From positions 1 to 64,000 of the IMG/VR virus record IMGVR_UViG_3300026531_000001: a DNA stretch of 64,000 nucleotides; one strand, given 5' to 3'. The DNA comes from a virus. Under the pieces are notes generated by a model. It was not told the origin of the DNA. It searched no databases and was given only the letters and a program-made list of their open reading frames with translations. A program made the position numbers and the translations under genes. Below, piece by piece: positions 16,452 through 25,971 of the stretch (its first letter is position 1; the number at the start of each line of letters is the position of its first letter).

Positions 16452-18425
16452 ATGCCGCAATCGTCTAAGTACGTACCCGCGCCGTTCAAGAAAACCGCCG
16501 GCGATCCGTATGGTGATCCCGAAGAGGTTTTCGCTAGCCGCCTAATGGAAGTGGCCGCTGCCGTCGGTTTGCAAAACGCCTTCTACCCCAGCGACACCGA
16601 CGTGGACAATGGCAGTCCCAACCTGCTCGACCACCCCGACCACACATTCTTCATGACCGGCCCGAAGGGGAAAGTGGTAACGGTCTTCAATCGTAGCAGC
16701 GGCGTAGACCCAACCCCCGGAGCGCCCAACAACTGGCTTCCTCAGCGCATATACAGCTCTTATATCTTCGGTGAAAACTACGGCGCAACGGATGACCTGC
16801 CGAGCGAACCGGCACCGCCAGCATGGTACAAGGGCGGTTCGGTGGACCTTTGGAACTCCAGCAATAATAACTATCTGCTGTGGGACTTTAGCCTAGAGCC
16901 AAACACTACGTACACATTCAGCTTCTACTACAAGAAGCTCGGCGACGACGACTGGACCGCTAACCTGGATGCTGGTTCTGGCACCAGCGGCTCGAGCGCC
17001 TATGACCTGTACCAGGATGCCGACGGCTTGCCAGCCGCGCTGGGCACCTGGGCGCGCAAGGTCATTACATTCACGACTACCAGTAGCGGGGTGGTGCACA
17101 TCTACCTGGGCGGGCGCGGATCGTGGGACGGCTCAGAACACCAGCGTGGTCTACGCGTCGCATTCCCCCAGCTGGAGCAGGGAGACAGCGCTACGGCGTG
17201 GCGGCCGCCGCGGTTCTGGGTATATCACGAGCTACCCGCCCCCATAACGATTGACGAAACGATAGACCCGAACACCAACTACGCGTCATTGCTAACCGTA
17301 GCGCTGCCGGGTAGCGCCGTGGCATTCAAGCTCGACGCGCGTCCCAACTGGACCGATGTGTCCATCTCTCCCCGGTCACGCCGCACCTGGCAAGGTCCGG
17401 TTGCCCCCAATACATCAGACACGACGACGATGGAGCCCAGCTATGACGTTGGTGGGGCCTCTCACCCTATGCTCGCCATGGTGGAACCGCGTCCTAACCC
17501 CGGGCTGGGGCTGCAGTTCTATTCCGTGGTGCGTTATGGATCGGACACCCCACGCACGCGCGTTGAGATACGCGGCGTCTGGGTCAAGCACAAACAGATA
17601 GGCGGCCTCCTAAAGGCCGACTCGAGCGCCACCTCCGGAGCGGGGCACACCAAAACGGTCGCGTGGCGGGTTACGGACCTCGGCAACCACCAATTCCGGG
17701 CGGTGTTCGCAACTACGAACCTCGGCCCATACGCTGAGCACACTCACGCCGTAGATGTCTACTGGCACAGCGCCGCCAATGAGCTGATATACGACAACTC
17801 GCAAAACTCGACCTCCAACCAGTCCGACGTGCGGCCGCATACCTCTATCGGAGTTCTCAGCTTGGACCTCCACCAGGATGAGGATCTCTTCATTGATGCA
17901 ATCGGCAATGCGCAGGGTCTCGCCCTGGCCTTCTACCAAGCCGGCGCATACAAGGTGCCTCTCGTCCTGGCCGACTTCCTCGACCCCCCGGCGCCGGGTG
18001 ACGACGGCAGCGTATGGGCGCGGTGGGGCATGCTAACACCGCACAACCGTGTGGGATACAAAATCGCGGCAGCCGGCCCACTGGCCCGTTCATACCAGAT
18101 CGCGGCCGGGCGCAATTTTCATACTCCCACCGGGTGGAACCACTCATATGCCACCGGGGAAGCGCCTATACCATACTTCGAGTTCACGCTCGGGGTCAGG
18201 GTCATGGATCGCTTGCACCTGTTTGAACCATACGTCGCTCGCTCCGACTCCGTTGCCTCTAACCGAGGGCGCCTAGCCAATATCCGCGTCGCTCGAGGTG
18301 ACGCCTTCAACGCCAACCTTGGCGACAGCTGGCTAGCTCAGGACGGCAGTCGCTATGTGTTCATCTGGAAAGAAGCGATGTTCTACGGCGAGTCGGATGA
18401 GCATTTGCTGTTCATCAAGCCATAG
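16452..18425 (+). CDS. large tail appendage protein with carbohydrate-binding-like segment
   Basis: A 657-residue protein behind AAGGAGC. Residues about 55-255 resemble the beta-sandwich segments of many tail fibres and collagen-like phage proteins (NLLDHPDH, PNTTYTFSFYYKKLGDDD, GVVHIYLGGRGSWDGSEH, VAFPQLEQGDSATAWRPPRF), the type that binds sugars. The rest is beta-rich and unrecognised. Its place after the J-like gene suggests a host-recognition or baseplate appendage role. Confidence 0.55.
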   Translation: MPQSSKYVPAPFKKTAGDPYGDPEEVFASRLMEVAAAVGLQNAFYPSDTDVDNGSPNLLDHPDHTFFMTGPKGKVVTVFNRSSGVDPTPGAPNNWLPQRIYSSYIFGENYGATDDLPSEPAPPAWYKGGSVDLWNSSNNNYLLWDFSLEPNTTYTFSFYYKKLGDDDWTANLDAGSGTSGSSAYDLYQDADGLPAALGTWARKVITFTTTSSGVVHIYLGGRGSWDGSEHQRGLRVAFPQLEQGDSATAWRPPRFWVYHELPAPITIDETIDPNTNYASLLTVALPGSAVAFKLDARPNWTDVSISPRSRRTWQGPVAPNTSDTTTMEPSYDVGGASHPMLAMVEPRPNPGLGLQFYSVVRYGSDTPRTRVEIRGVWVKHKQIGGLLKADSSATSGAGHTKTVAWRVTDLGNHQFRAVFATTNLGPYAEHTHAVDVYWHSAANELIYDNSQNSTSNQSDVRPHTSIGVLSLDLHQDEDLFIDAIGNAQGLALAFYQAGAYKVPLVLADFLDPPAPGDDGSVWARWGMLTPHNRVGYKIAAAGPLARSYQIAAGRNFHTPTGWNHSYATGEAPIPYFEFTLGVRVMDRLHLFEPYVARSDSVASNRGRLANIRVARGDAFNANLGDSWLAQDGSRYVFIWKEAMFYGESDEHLLFIKP

Positions 18426-18434
18426 GAGGCACGC

Positions 18435-20582
18435 ATGCCCAAGTATTCTGCAAACCTCGCATCCCCTTTCACCATCGGCCAGCTGGCCGATCAGTACAAG
18501 ACCGCCTTCGACACCCTTGGCTGGGGTACCGGCAAAGTTAGTATTCAGGGCGGCTACCGGTTCACCAGCCAGCAGGCCGACGACTCTGCCGACACGCCGA
18601 TCTCCATTACTCCCGACGGAGCGGTGGCAGCGCCCGACTCCATTACCAGCATCACGGGAGCCGACTGGGTAGACAACTACGCCGGCAAGGTCTACGTCTA
18701 CCCCGTTACCGACGGTCATCACCGCTGGCCGCTGCTCTTCTATCTGCCCGGCTTGCGGGCTTTCCGCATCACGTTTACGCCAGTGCACCGCGCCGACGGC
18801 GCCGACAGCGGCCCCTTTTCCGATCTGGACATACACGCGATGGATTCGGTGTACAGCAACAACGCCAGCGACATCACCACATCGGCTCGAGCCGCCAGCC
18901 TCAAAGACTCCAATTGGGGAAGCGATTACACGATCGGACAGTCCTACACAACGTTATGGAGCCACGACGCCCTTGGCGGCGACGCTGAGGTAGCCCAGCA
19001 CGCCCTGATTTACGCCAAGAACGTCGTCCTGCGGATTGACAAGATCGAGTACATCGTGACCCCGGACGCCTTCGGAGTGCAGGGCCCCAACCTCGACGGC
19101 CCGCTCTTCGAGTTCCGCTTTCTCGACGGTTCCGGCTACGCCTACGGGGTCATGCAGCCGCTACCGGTCAAAGACGCCTATCGGCCGCGCGTGATCCTAT
19201 TGCCCCCGCACTACCAACGCGAGAGCGGCTTTTCGCATCTGGATGATTGGAAGCCGACCCATCTAATAAACCTCCTCTTCAACGCCTTTCGTGAGGACGA
19301 CCTGCAACAGGTTGGCATCTTCAATAGCGGGCTTCCGGTTTATGCAGTAGTCAAGCACTATTCATACGGTGCCGACCTGAACGTGTTTTTGGCGTCCAAT
19401 GACGATCACCGGGGATTTGCCTTGCGCAGTGTCCAGTCCGGCTCGAGCTCCATTCACGTCGTTGCCGATCGGGTAGACAAGTCGTCAATCTATCCCGCCA
19501 ACCCTACGACCGTACCCGAACGGCGCGAACATCTGCGCTGGCTCTATACGGATTACGACAACTACAGCACGGCCACGCGCGCGCCGGCTCGTACCGGATG
19601 GCTCATCAAGGTAGAGGGGCAGACGCGCATACTGCAACGAGGCGGCGTGGATTTGGTGTTTGCTCCGTATAGCAATACCTACACATTCGCGTTATACAGG
19701 GTCAGCCGCAATACAGACGGCGAGCTGATCTATGAGGAAAAAGTGGCCGACATCGCCATGACAGGCAACGGCACTTCAGGCGTCGGCAAGATCAGTTTCG
19801 ATGCGCTTGGCTTGAGCCTCGACACCGGATACTACCTGCTCGTTCCGCCGTCCAACTTGCGACCGGTCGGCACGCGCGGTATTCCCAGCTCTAGGAGCCC
19901 GGTCGGCACCGGAGCGCGCATGCTGGGCCCGGTAGTATGCCGCGATCTATCCGACGACTCCGGCTGGACCGCTGGATCCACGGTGCTCAACGTCACCGGT
20001 AACGACTTTTCTATTGCTCCCAGCAACGCCTCCATACACGGCAGCTTGAGCTTATGGCTCGAGTTCGACGTGGGCGATACCCCAAGCAACCGGGTTACGT
20101 CATATGCCGAAGACTTGGCGCTGGTCACGCACTCGCCCGGTGACAGCACACCCAAACCCCACCAGTATGAGCTCTTGCCGCTGGAAAATACGGAATACAC
20201 CAGCAACGGCAACTGGGCCTATGGCGCCTTCATGCCGTTCATACTCGATCGCGCCCTAGCTGGCGTTGAACCCGGTTACGTCTGGCAACTCTCGCCGCTC
20301 CCTGGGTGGTTCAGCGGTGCTCGCGGCTACTATACGACTGCCCGAAGCGCACCCACACTCGAGTTCGAGCCCGACGTAACCGAGCGCTTCCCCGCCTGGA
20401 TGGACCGGCCGTACCGCGACAGCCTACCGCTCGAGCGGCTAGTTATGCGGCCAACAAGAGACGTCGCGGCTGGCAATAGCCATTCCAACGCCGACGGGTC
20501 GGAGGATTTCGTGGCTTTCATCAGCCGGCGCGACAGCAACCGCCCCTGGAGCGTCTGCTTCCACGTCGAAGCGGAGGACTAG
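18435..20582 (+). CDS. large tail appendage protein, unknown
   Basis: A 715-residue protein behind AGGAGGCACGC, with no recognised domain. It is rich in Tyr, Asp, Ser and Thr and appears mostly beta-structured, as expected for an exposed virion protein. It lies between two other large appendage genes with 3-9 nt spacing, so it belongs to the same late operon. It may bind the host surface. Confidence 0.5.
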   Translation: MPKYSANLASPFTIGQLADQYKTAFDTLGWGTGKVSIQGGYRFTSQQADDSADTPISITPDGAVAAPDSITSITGADWVDNYAGKVYVYPVTDGHHRWPLLFYLPGLRAFRITFTPVHRADGADSGPFSDLDIHAMDSVYSNNASDITTSARAASLKDSNWGSDYTIGQSYTTLWSHDALGGDAEVAQHALIYAKNVVLRIDKIEYIVTPDAFGVQGPNLDGPLFEFRFLDGSGYAYGVMQPLPVKDAYRPRVILLPPHYQRESGFSHLDDWKPTHLINLLFNAFREDDLQQVGIFNSGLPVYAVVKHYSYGADLNVFLASNDDHRGFALRSVQSGSSSIHVVADRVDKSSIYPANPTTVPERREHLRWLYTDYDNYSTATRAPARTGWLIKVEGQTRILQRGGVDLVFAPYSNTYTFALYRVSRNTDGELIYEEKVADIAMTGNGTSGVGKISFDALGLSLDTGYYLLVPPSNLRPVGTRGIPSSRSPVGTGARMLGPVVCRDLSDDSGWTAGSTVLNVTGNDFSIAPSNASIHGSLSLWLEFDVGDTPSNRVTSYAEDLALVTHSPGDSTPKPHQYELLPLENTEYTSNGNWAYGAFMPFILDRALAGVEPGYVWQLSPLPGWFSGARGYYTTARSAPTLEFEPDVTERFPAWMDRPYRDSLPLERLVMRPTRDVAAGNSHSNADGSEDFVAFISRRDSNRPWSVCFHVEAED

Positions 20583-20585
20583 ACC

Positions 20586-22784
20586 ATGCCCTTGTGGAGT
20601 CTCACACCGACCGATGAGGACGTACAGCATGCGCGCGCAGCCGCCGCATCTCGATCCCGCATCCAGGCCCGCTACTGGCGCAATGCCAGCACGCCGGGCC
20701 TCATGGACGACGGTACGGGTACCACGTTCCACTTGGCATTCCGGCGCCTAACGGACGCGCCTGCCGGTTCGGTTACCTGGCTCTACGACCAGACCAACGT
20801 AGTCAACTCGCTTTACCCGGCAATCACCCTGCGCAAGGCGCTCTCGCTACGCGCCGGCCTCGTGGCGGCGCTCGAGCCGGCGGTATTGAGCCTCGAGGTC
20901 ACCCCGGTAGATGACGACACCGCGCGACTTACAGTAGTGCTCGACAAACCAGGCTCGATCAGCATGTTCCTCAAGGGACTCGATGCCGATGGCAACGAAA
21001 CTGGCCTCATCACTGCTGGCGACGGGGCAGACGGCACCGGCTCCAAAACCCTCACCATGGACTTCCCCCGGCAGGACGGCCTCTACCGGATCGTGGTGCG
21101 TGCGGGTATGACCAAGTACGCCCGCGACTACAACGCCGACACCCCCACCAGCGCGCTCTCGACCTACGCCTCTGCCGCAAACGACGTGATGGGCGGGAGT
21201 TACCAGACCGGAGTGCTCGACGGGCGCTACGCCTTCGCCAGCGCTATCTATCCTCTGGCCGATCCGTACGGTTTTGATTCGGACGCAGTTCTCAACGGCC
21301 CCGACTGGGACACTGACGCCACCCGGCAGGCCATGGTGCAGACCATCGCCGACCGCTCGAGCATTGATACCGCCAAGCGCTTCCTCGACGCCATGGTGGA
21401 CAAGGGCGCTTCGCCGTATGACGCCAGCAACACTGACCCCGACTACTACAAGAACAAGGCGGTGCCCGCCACCGACGAAGTGTACCAGGCGGGCGGCGTC
21501 GGAGCCTATCACGATGTGTACGGTGCCTACCCGTCGTTTACCTATGACACCACCAGTAACGACGGCAGCTATTTGTCCGGCCTCAAAAACGACTTCATCA
21601 GCGCGATCCAAACAGACGCGGACGCCGCAGGCTACGATCGCGCCTACGGCGAGGTATACCAGGCCGCGCACGACGCCGAGATCACGGGCGGGCTTCCCGA
21701 GGGCGCGACCGCTTGGCCGACCACCACATCTTCGGGGCAGGCAGCGGCCGTCGCTAGGCATGTGTATGAGTCTGGCTTCGCTCGAGCGGCCCAGGAAATC
21801 TACGATGCCGGGCGCACCGACGGCTACGACTGGCGCGTAAGTGTAGACCCGGCGCTCGAGCCCGGCACCAGCGGCTACGTGACCCAGTACCGCAACCAGG
21901 CCGACCCCTACAAGGCCAAGATGCAAGCCACGGGCAAGATTGCGGGGCTCAAGTTCTTCCTGGATTACATCGCCGCACAGTACGCCTACAGCTACGATGC
22001 CAGCAACGCCGCGGGCCTCGACGACGCCGACTACACCACCTACCTCGAGGGCGAACGCAACGGCGCCGTGGGCGTGGTCTACGACACCGGCCGCGCCAAT
22101 GGCTACCGCGAGCTCTATGACGTGGGCGTCAGCCTCTTCAAGTTCAGCTACGACTCCCAGCTCGATGCTGCCGGACTGAGCTCGATCAAGGACTCTTTCC
22201 TGACCGCGGTGTACTCCTATGGGGTGACGGCGGCCCTCCAGGAGCAGTACGACCTCGGGACGAGCACCTACTTCAACGACCTGACCGACTACCCGACCGT
22301 GCGCGACCCCAGCTATGTGACCCGCACCCAGTACCTGGACACGCTGGCCGCGCACCTGCGGGGGCTACAGGGCGACTTTTTCACCCGCGTCTACGAATCG
22401 GGCGTGATCTACGTCTACCGCGACCGCATCTACCCCCTGGCCGAGCCTTTCGGGTTCACCTTCGACCGTACCCAGAAGCAGGCGAGCTACTACGCCGACC
22501 TCGAGCCCGACTTCATTGAGGCGCTCCGGGAAGGCTATGCGGGCGGTCACATCGTTCGCGTAATCCGTAACTACGACCCGGCAACCTACACCGCTCATGT
22601 GGAAGTGGAGCTCTCCCGGCCGGAAGGCGTGGTGCTTTATGTAACCGACGACAACGGCAACCAGATCGGTAGCGTGCTCGAGTCGCTAATCCCCCAAACC
22701 GTGCACACATTCGTCTTCCCCCTCGTTCCCAACGTGGATGAGGTGCTGCTGCACATAGAGCTCAGCAACCTGGAGGAGGATTGA
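20586..22784 (+). CDS. large tail protein with repeated Tyr/Asp-rich helical units
   Basis: A 732-residue protein. Residues about 180-680 contain recurring units with the pattern VYxxGxxxxYxxVYxxxxPFxFxYDxxxxxxxYxxxLExDFIxAL, for example IYPLADPYGFDSD, VYGAYPSFTYDTTSN, LYDVGVSLFKFSYDSQ and IYPLAEPFGFTFDRTQ. The two ends are beta-rich (LEVTPVDDDTARLTVVLDKPGSISMFL near 115; AHVEVELSRPEGVVLYV near 680). The repeats suggest a rod or fibre. Function unknown. Confidence 0.55.
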   Translation: MPLWSLTPTDEDVQHARAAAASRSRIQARYWRNASTPGLMDDGTGTTFHLAFRRLTDAPAGSVTWLYDQTNVVNSLYPAITLRKALSLRAGLVAALEPAVLSLEVTPVDDDTARLTVVLDKPGSISMFLKGLDADGNETGLITAGDGADGTGSKTLTMDFPRQDGLYRIVVRAGMTKYARDYNADTPTSALSTYASAANDVMGGSYQTGVLDGRYAFASAIYPLADPYGFDSDAVLNGPDWDTDATRQAMVQTIADRSSIDTAKRFLDAMVDKGASPYDASNTDPDYYKNKAVPATDEVYQAGGVGAYHDVYGAYPSFTYDTTSNDGSYLSGLKNDFISAIQTDADAAGYDRAYGEVYQAAHDAEITGGLPEGATAWPTTTSSGQAAAVARHVYESGFARAAQEIYDAGRTDGYDWRVSVDPALEPGTSGYVTQYRNQADPYKAKMQATGKIAGLKFFLDYIAAQYAYSYDASNAAGLDDADYTTYLEGERNGAVGVVYDTGRANGYRELYDVGVSLFKFSYDSQLDAAGLSSIKDSFLTAVYSYGVTAALQEQYDLGTSTYFNDLTDYPTVRDPSYVTRTQYLDTLAAHLRGLQGDFFTRVYESGVIYVYRDRIYPLAEPFGFTFDRTQKQASYYADLEPDFIEALREGYAGGHIVRVIRNYDPATYTAHVEVELSRPEGVVLYVTDDNGNQIGSVLESLIPQTVHTFVFPLVPNVDEVLLHIELSNLEED

Positions 22785-22805
22785 GCGATAGCCGACTACG
22801 GCGGC

Positions 22806-22811
22806 TAGGGT
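22806..22811 (+). promoter_or_regulatory. leaderless promoter -10 element TAGGGT
   Basis: TAGGGT lies 6 nt before the ATG at 22818. AGCCG/CGGCT half-repeats lie just upstream. No Shine-Dalgarno. Confidence 0.5.
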
Positions 22812-22817
22812 ACCCCT

Positions 22818-23525
22818 ATGGCAGATCCCACTCCCCTGACTAACCCGGGCCAGGATCATGTAGTCGTAACGCTGCCCCTGCAATCTGCGGCAGGAGTGGA
22901 TGAGACAACTACATCCGGGCGACAGTGGCGCCTCCCCCCGTGGCTGCCGCTCAAGGGGATCACGGCGGACCTCATGGACGCCCTCGACGCGGGTCTGCAG
23001 CGCGTGGACCTGGGGGCTCTAGACCAGCTCGACGTACAAACGGCTACCTGGGAGTGGCTGGACTACCACGCGCGCCTCTATGGGCTCGAGCCCCGCTTCC
23101 CGGGTGAGGCCGACGCAGTATTGCGCCAGCGCATCCTGGGCGAGCTGCGGCTGCCACGCACTACTCCTGAGGCCATCGAGACCGCCATCGAAATGGCCTT
23201 CCCGGGCACCACGGCCACCGTCTTCGACTGGACCACCGTCGAGACCAAGGGTGGGTACACCATCCGGCGATGGGACGGCACCTACCACTGGGACGGCGCC
23301 GTCAACTTCAACCCCGGGGGGCCCTATGAAAACTTGCGTTACTACCTTGGCGTATTGATAGTGCGGCTCGAGGGCGGCCCCTACGACCTCGAGGTGGTGC
23401 GGAGCATTGTGGACCGCTTCCGTCCCGCCGGGGCGCTGCCGCATTACGAGGTCCTGGGCTCGAGCACCATCCCGCTCGACGGCACCCGTATCCTCAACGG
23501 CAACTGGGTGCTCAACTCAACCTGA
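22818..23525 (+). CDS. tail protein I-like (P2 gpI / phage tail formation)
   Basis: A 235-residue protein with a DALDAGLQRVDLGALDQLDVQTATWEWLDYHARLYGLEPRFPGEADAVLRQRILGELRLPRTTPEAIETAIEMAFPG segment, the pattern of P2 gpI and related proteins linking baseplate and fibres. The C-terminal part is beta-rich (RRWDGTYHWDGAVNFN). It directly precedes the fibre genes. Confidence 0.65.
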   Translation: MADPTPLTNPGQDHVVVTLPLQSAAGVDETTTSGRQWRLPPWLPLKGITADLMDALDAGLQRVDLGALDQLDVQTATWEWLDYHARLYGLEPRFPGEADAVLRQRILGELRLPRTTPEAIETAIEMAFPGTTATVFDWTTVETKGGYTIRRWDGTYHWDGAVNFNPGGPYENLRYYLGVLIVRLEGGPYDLEVVRSIVDRFRPAGALPHYEVLGSSTIPLDGTRILNGNWVLNST

Positions 23526-23538
23526 CCGCGCGCGTGAA

Positions 23539-23544
23539 TAGGGT
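23539..23544 (+). promoter_or_regulatory. leaderless promoter -10 element TAGGGT
   Basis: TAGGGT 6 nt before the ATG at 23551. No Shine-Dalgarno. Confidence 0.5.
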
Positions 23545-23550
23545 GGCGGC

Positions 23551-24576
23551 ATGGCACTGACCGGCGACCCCAATGGGACTATGAGCCTGGAGCTCTACGA
23601 GGTCCAGACCACGGACCCCGTACATCCCAGCATGGTGAACCCCCAGCTACAAATGCTGGTGACGAACGACGCCGTGTTGAAGAAGCGACTCGACGTTATC
23701 GAGGCGGCCGGCGTGCTGGCGCTTCCAGGCCGCGTGAGCGCGCTCGAGGCCATCAACGCCGAGACCCGGCTGACCGCGCTTGAGGCGGTAAATGCCGGCA
23801 CCCGCTTGGACGCGCTCGAAGCGGTGCGCGCGAACGACCGCCTCAACGTCCTCGAGGGAGCCGTAAACACGCTGGACGGCCGCATCTCCGACCTGGAGGC
23901 CATAGATGCCGACGCGCGACTGGATGCGCTCGAGCAGGCGCAGGGGGCCACTATGGTCTACACCAGCAGTCCGCCCCTGGACGCCGCAATCGGGGCGCGC
24001 TGGCTTCGCCCCTTCAATGGCACGATCATCACGCTCACCAAAGCACGCGTAGAGGGAGGGCGTAACGTCTGGGTCACGGAGCCGCAGGCGATCAGCCTGC
24101 ACGCGGCTTCGATCGGCACCGACGCGGGCGTGAGCGACCGTTGGGCGCTTCCGGGCAGCATGTTCGGCATGACCGTAAACCGCGCCATTGCCACCCGCAT
24201 CAGATACAAATACACGGTGCAGGCGCTAGGTGTGGGGATGGACTATCGGGCTCGAGCGTGGTGGCGCGTTCCCGGGGGCGCGTCGCCGAAGGGTCGCGGC
24301 TCCAGCTCGGGTGTAGACCCCGGAGACGAAGGGGCGCCGAACAACACCTCAGGAGCCACCCTGGTCCTCAACGCCACTGCCAGCGGTTTTCAAAACCACC
24401 TCATAGATCATGAGCAGGGCGAATACACCGTAGACTCGCTCACGCCCCTGACTCCTGGCCTACAGATCTGGGTGCAGGCATGGCGCGACACGGCAGGGTG
24501 GGGGTCCGACAACAACATCCGCGGTAACACACAGGTATTCCTAGACGTGAGCTTCATAGTGGAGCTGCTGCAGTAA
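23551..24576 (+). CDS. tail fibre protein with 12-residue LEA repeats
   Basis: A 341-residue protein. Residues 1-60 resemble the start of the next gene's product (DPNGT...TTDPVHPSMVNPQLQMLVTNDAVL). Residues 64-130 are a run of near-exact 12-residue repeats (ALEAINAETRLT, ALEAVNAGTRLD, ALEAVRANDRLN) predicted to form a coiled stalk. The remainder is beta-rich and may be the receptor-binding head. It is probably a trimeric fibre. Confidence 0.65.
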   Translation: MALTGDPNGTMSLELYEVQTTDPVHPSMVNPQLQMLVTNDAVLKKRLDVIEAAGVLALPGRVSALEAINAETRLTALEAVNAGTRLDALEAVRANDRLNVLEGAVNTLDGRISDLEAIDADARLDALEQAQGATMVYTSSPPLDAAIGARWLRPFNGTIITLTKARVEGGRNVWVTEPQAISLHAASIGTDAGVSDRWALPGSMFGMTVNRAIATRIRYKYTVQALGVGMDYRARAWWRVPGGASPKGRGSSSGVDPGDEGAPNNTSGATLVLNATASGFQNHLIDHEQGEYTVDSLTPLTPGLQIWVQAWRDTAGWGSDNNIRGNTQVFLDVSFIVELLQ

Positions 24577-24587
24577 CGGAGGCCCTC

Positions 24588-25454
24588 ATGGACCTGATCG
24601 GCAACGAAAACGGAACCTTCAGAGACCGCGTGCGCGCGCTCGAGACGACCGACCCGGCACACCCGAACACCTGGAACCCGCAGTTCCAGGACCTGATCAA
24701 CAATGACGCCATCCTCTACCGGATGGTGCAGGAGCTGGGCGGCGCCGGGGGCTTGGCCCCACGGGTAGCCGCGCTTGAAGCCCTGAACATAGGCCCGCGG
24801 TTGGACGCGCTCGAGGCCATCAATGCCGACGCACGGCTGGATGCGCTCGAGGCGCTCAACCTGGGAGACATAAACAACACCCTCAGCTCCCTCTCCAATC
24901 GCATGGACTCGCTTGAGTCGTGGGCGGCAACGGTGGACCCGGACAACGACGGCATCGGCTGGGACGATGTGCAGAACAAGCCCTCCGAGTTCACCCCCGC
25001 CGCACACACCCACCCTCTCGCCGAAATCAGCGACTGGCCGACGGATGTGGACGCCACGGAAGTGGGCTACCTCGACGGCGTGACCGGTCCCATCCAGACC
25101 CAGCTCGACGCCAAGGCGGACCAGACCGCACTCAACGACCACCTGAACGCCGCCGATCCACACCCCCAGTACCTCACCGAGTCCGAAGGGGACGCGCGAT
25201 ACACCAGGACCAACGCTGCAACGCCGAACGCGCTCACGGTAGGCTCGAGCCCCTATGAGTACCAGAACCCGGGGCCCAACCCCGTCGCCGTGATCGTACA
25301 GGGCGGCGACCCGAGCCTGCTCGAGTTCAGCCGCGATGGGAACACCTACTACGACCTGGGGGTGACGGCGGGCATGGTCTATCTGGCACCCAGCGACCGC
25401 GTGCGAGTCACCTACGGCTCCAACGCGCCAACCATGACGGTAGTGCCGCTATAG
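24588..25454 (+). CDS. tail fibre protein, paralogue of the upstream fibre
   Basis: A 288-residue protein behind GGAGG. The N-terminal 80 residues are related to the preceding protein (NENGTF..TTDPAHPNTWNPQFQDLINNDAIL, then ALEALNIGPRLD, ALEAINADARLD). The middle has fibre-like segments (GWDDVQNKPSEFTPAAHTHPLAEISDWP; TQLDAKADQTALNDHLNAADPHPQYLTESEGDARY) of the kind seen in many tail fibres. The C-terminus is a short beta domain. The pair arose by duplication. Confidence 0.7.
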   Translation: MDLIGNENGTFRDRVRALETTDPAHPNTWNPQFQDLINNDAILYRMVQELGGAGGLAPRVAALEALNIGPRLDALEAINADARLDALEALNLGDINNTLSSLSNRMDSLESWAATVDPDNDGIGWDDVQNKPSEFTPAAHTHPLAEISDWPTDVDATEVGYLDGVTGPIQTQLDAKADQTALNDHLNAADPHPQYLTESEGDARYTRTNAATPNALTVGSSPYEYQNPGPNPVAVIVQGGDPSLLEFSRDGNTYYDLGVTAGMVYLAPSDRVRVTYGSNAPTMTVVPL

Positions 25455-25488
25455 CCCGTCTGACGGCTACAGACCTGAAGGTGCGGGC

Positions 25489-25938
25489 ATGGAACGCCTC
25501 ACCGCCTTCATTCTCTCGATCGCCGACAGCTTGAGCCGCCTCACCGACCTGCTACTCATCAAACTGATCGTAGGGGTACTGATCTGGGTATATTCCCCAT
25601 GGCGAGAGGCGTACGGCATTTTAGGTGCCCTTGTCGCCCTCGACTTCCTTACCGGCGTGGTAGCCGCCCGGCACAGGGGGCGCCACATCACCAGCGCCAT
25701 CATGGCCACCAAGACCGGCGCCAAGCTGGTGGTCTATGGTACCGCCCTGGCCGCAATCAATCTGGCTGAGCGCGGTGTCGGCCTCGGAGCCCTATTCACG
25801 AGCGTAGGCCTAGGCATGCTGATAGTGACCGAGGCCCTTTCCATCCTGGAAAACCTGCAACTCATCTATCCCGATCTACCCATTCTGCAACGCCTCGAGG
25901 CCATGCTACGAGATCGCGCACCGAGGTCCGACGTTTAG
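25489..25938 (+). CDS. holin (Phage_holin_4-type)
   Basis: A 149-residue membrane protein with three to four hydrophobic segments (about 22-38, 41-60, 80-95 and 100-125). The motif LGALVALDFLTGVVAARHRG, followed by KTGAKLVVYGTALAAINL, EALSILENLQLIYPDLP and a charged C-terminus, matches the toxin-secretion/phage lysis holin family. It opens the inner membrane at lysis. Upstream spacing resembles the leaderless class, but the hexamer (GAAGGT) is degenerate. Confidence 0.8.
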   Translation: MERLTAFILSIADSLSRLTDLLLIKLIVGVLIWVYSPWREAYGILGALVALDFLTGVVAARHRGRHITSAIMATKTGAKLVVYGTALAAINLAERGVGLGALFTSVGLGMLIVTEALSILENLQLIYPDLPILQRLEAMLRDRAPRSDV

Positions 25939-25947
25939 TAGCCTGAC

Positions 25948-25971
25948 CACCGCCGTTTCTACGGTGGCGGC
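25948..25971 (+). promoter_or_regulatory. hairpin-embedded leaderless promoter
   Basis: CCACCG and CGGTGG flank the loop, and TACGGT (25960-25965) lies 6 nt before the ATG at 25972. There is no Shine-Dalgarno. Confidence 0.5.

Noticed and set aside
20847-22355. A 502-codon minus-strand frame
   Set aside because: It is the shadow of the fibre-like gene at 20586-22784, a result of GC-rich third positions; it has no ribosome site or promoter.
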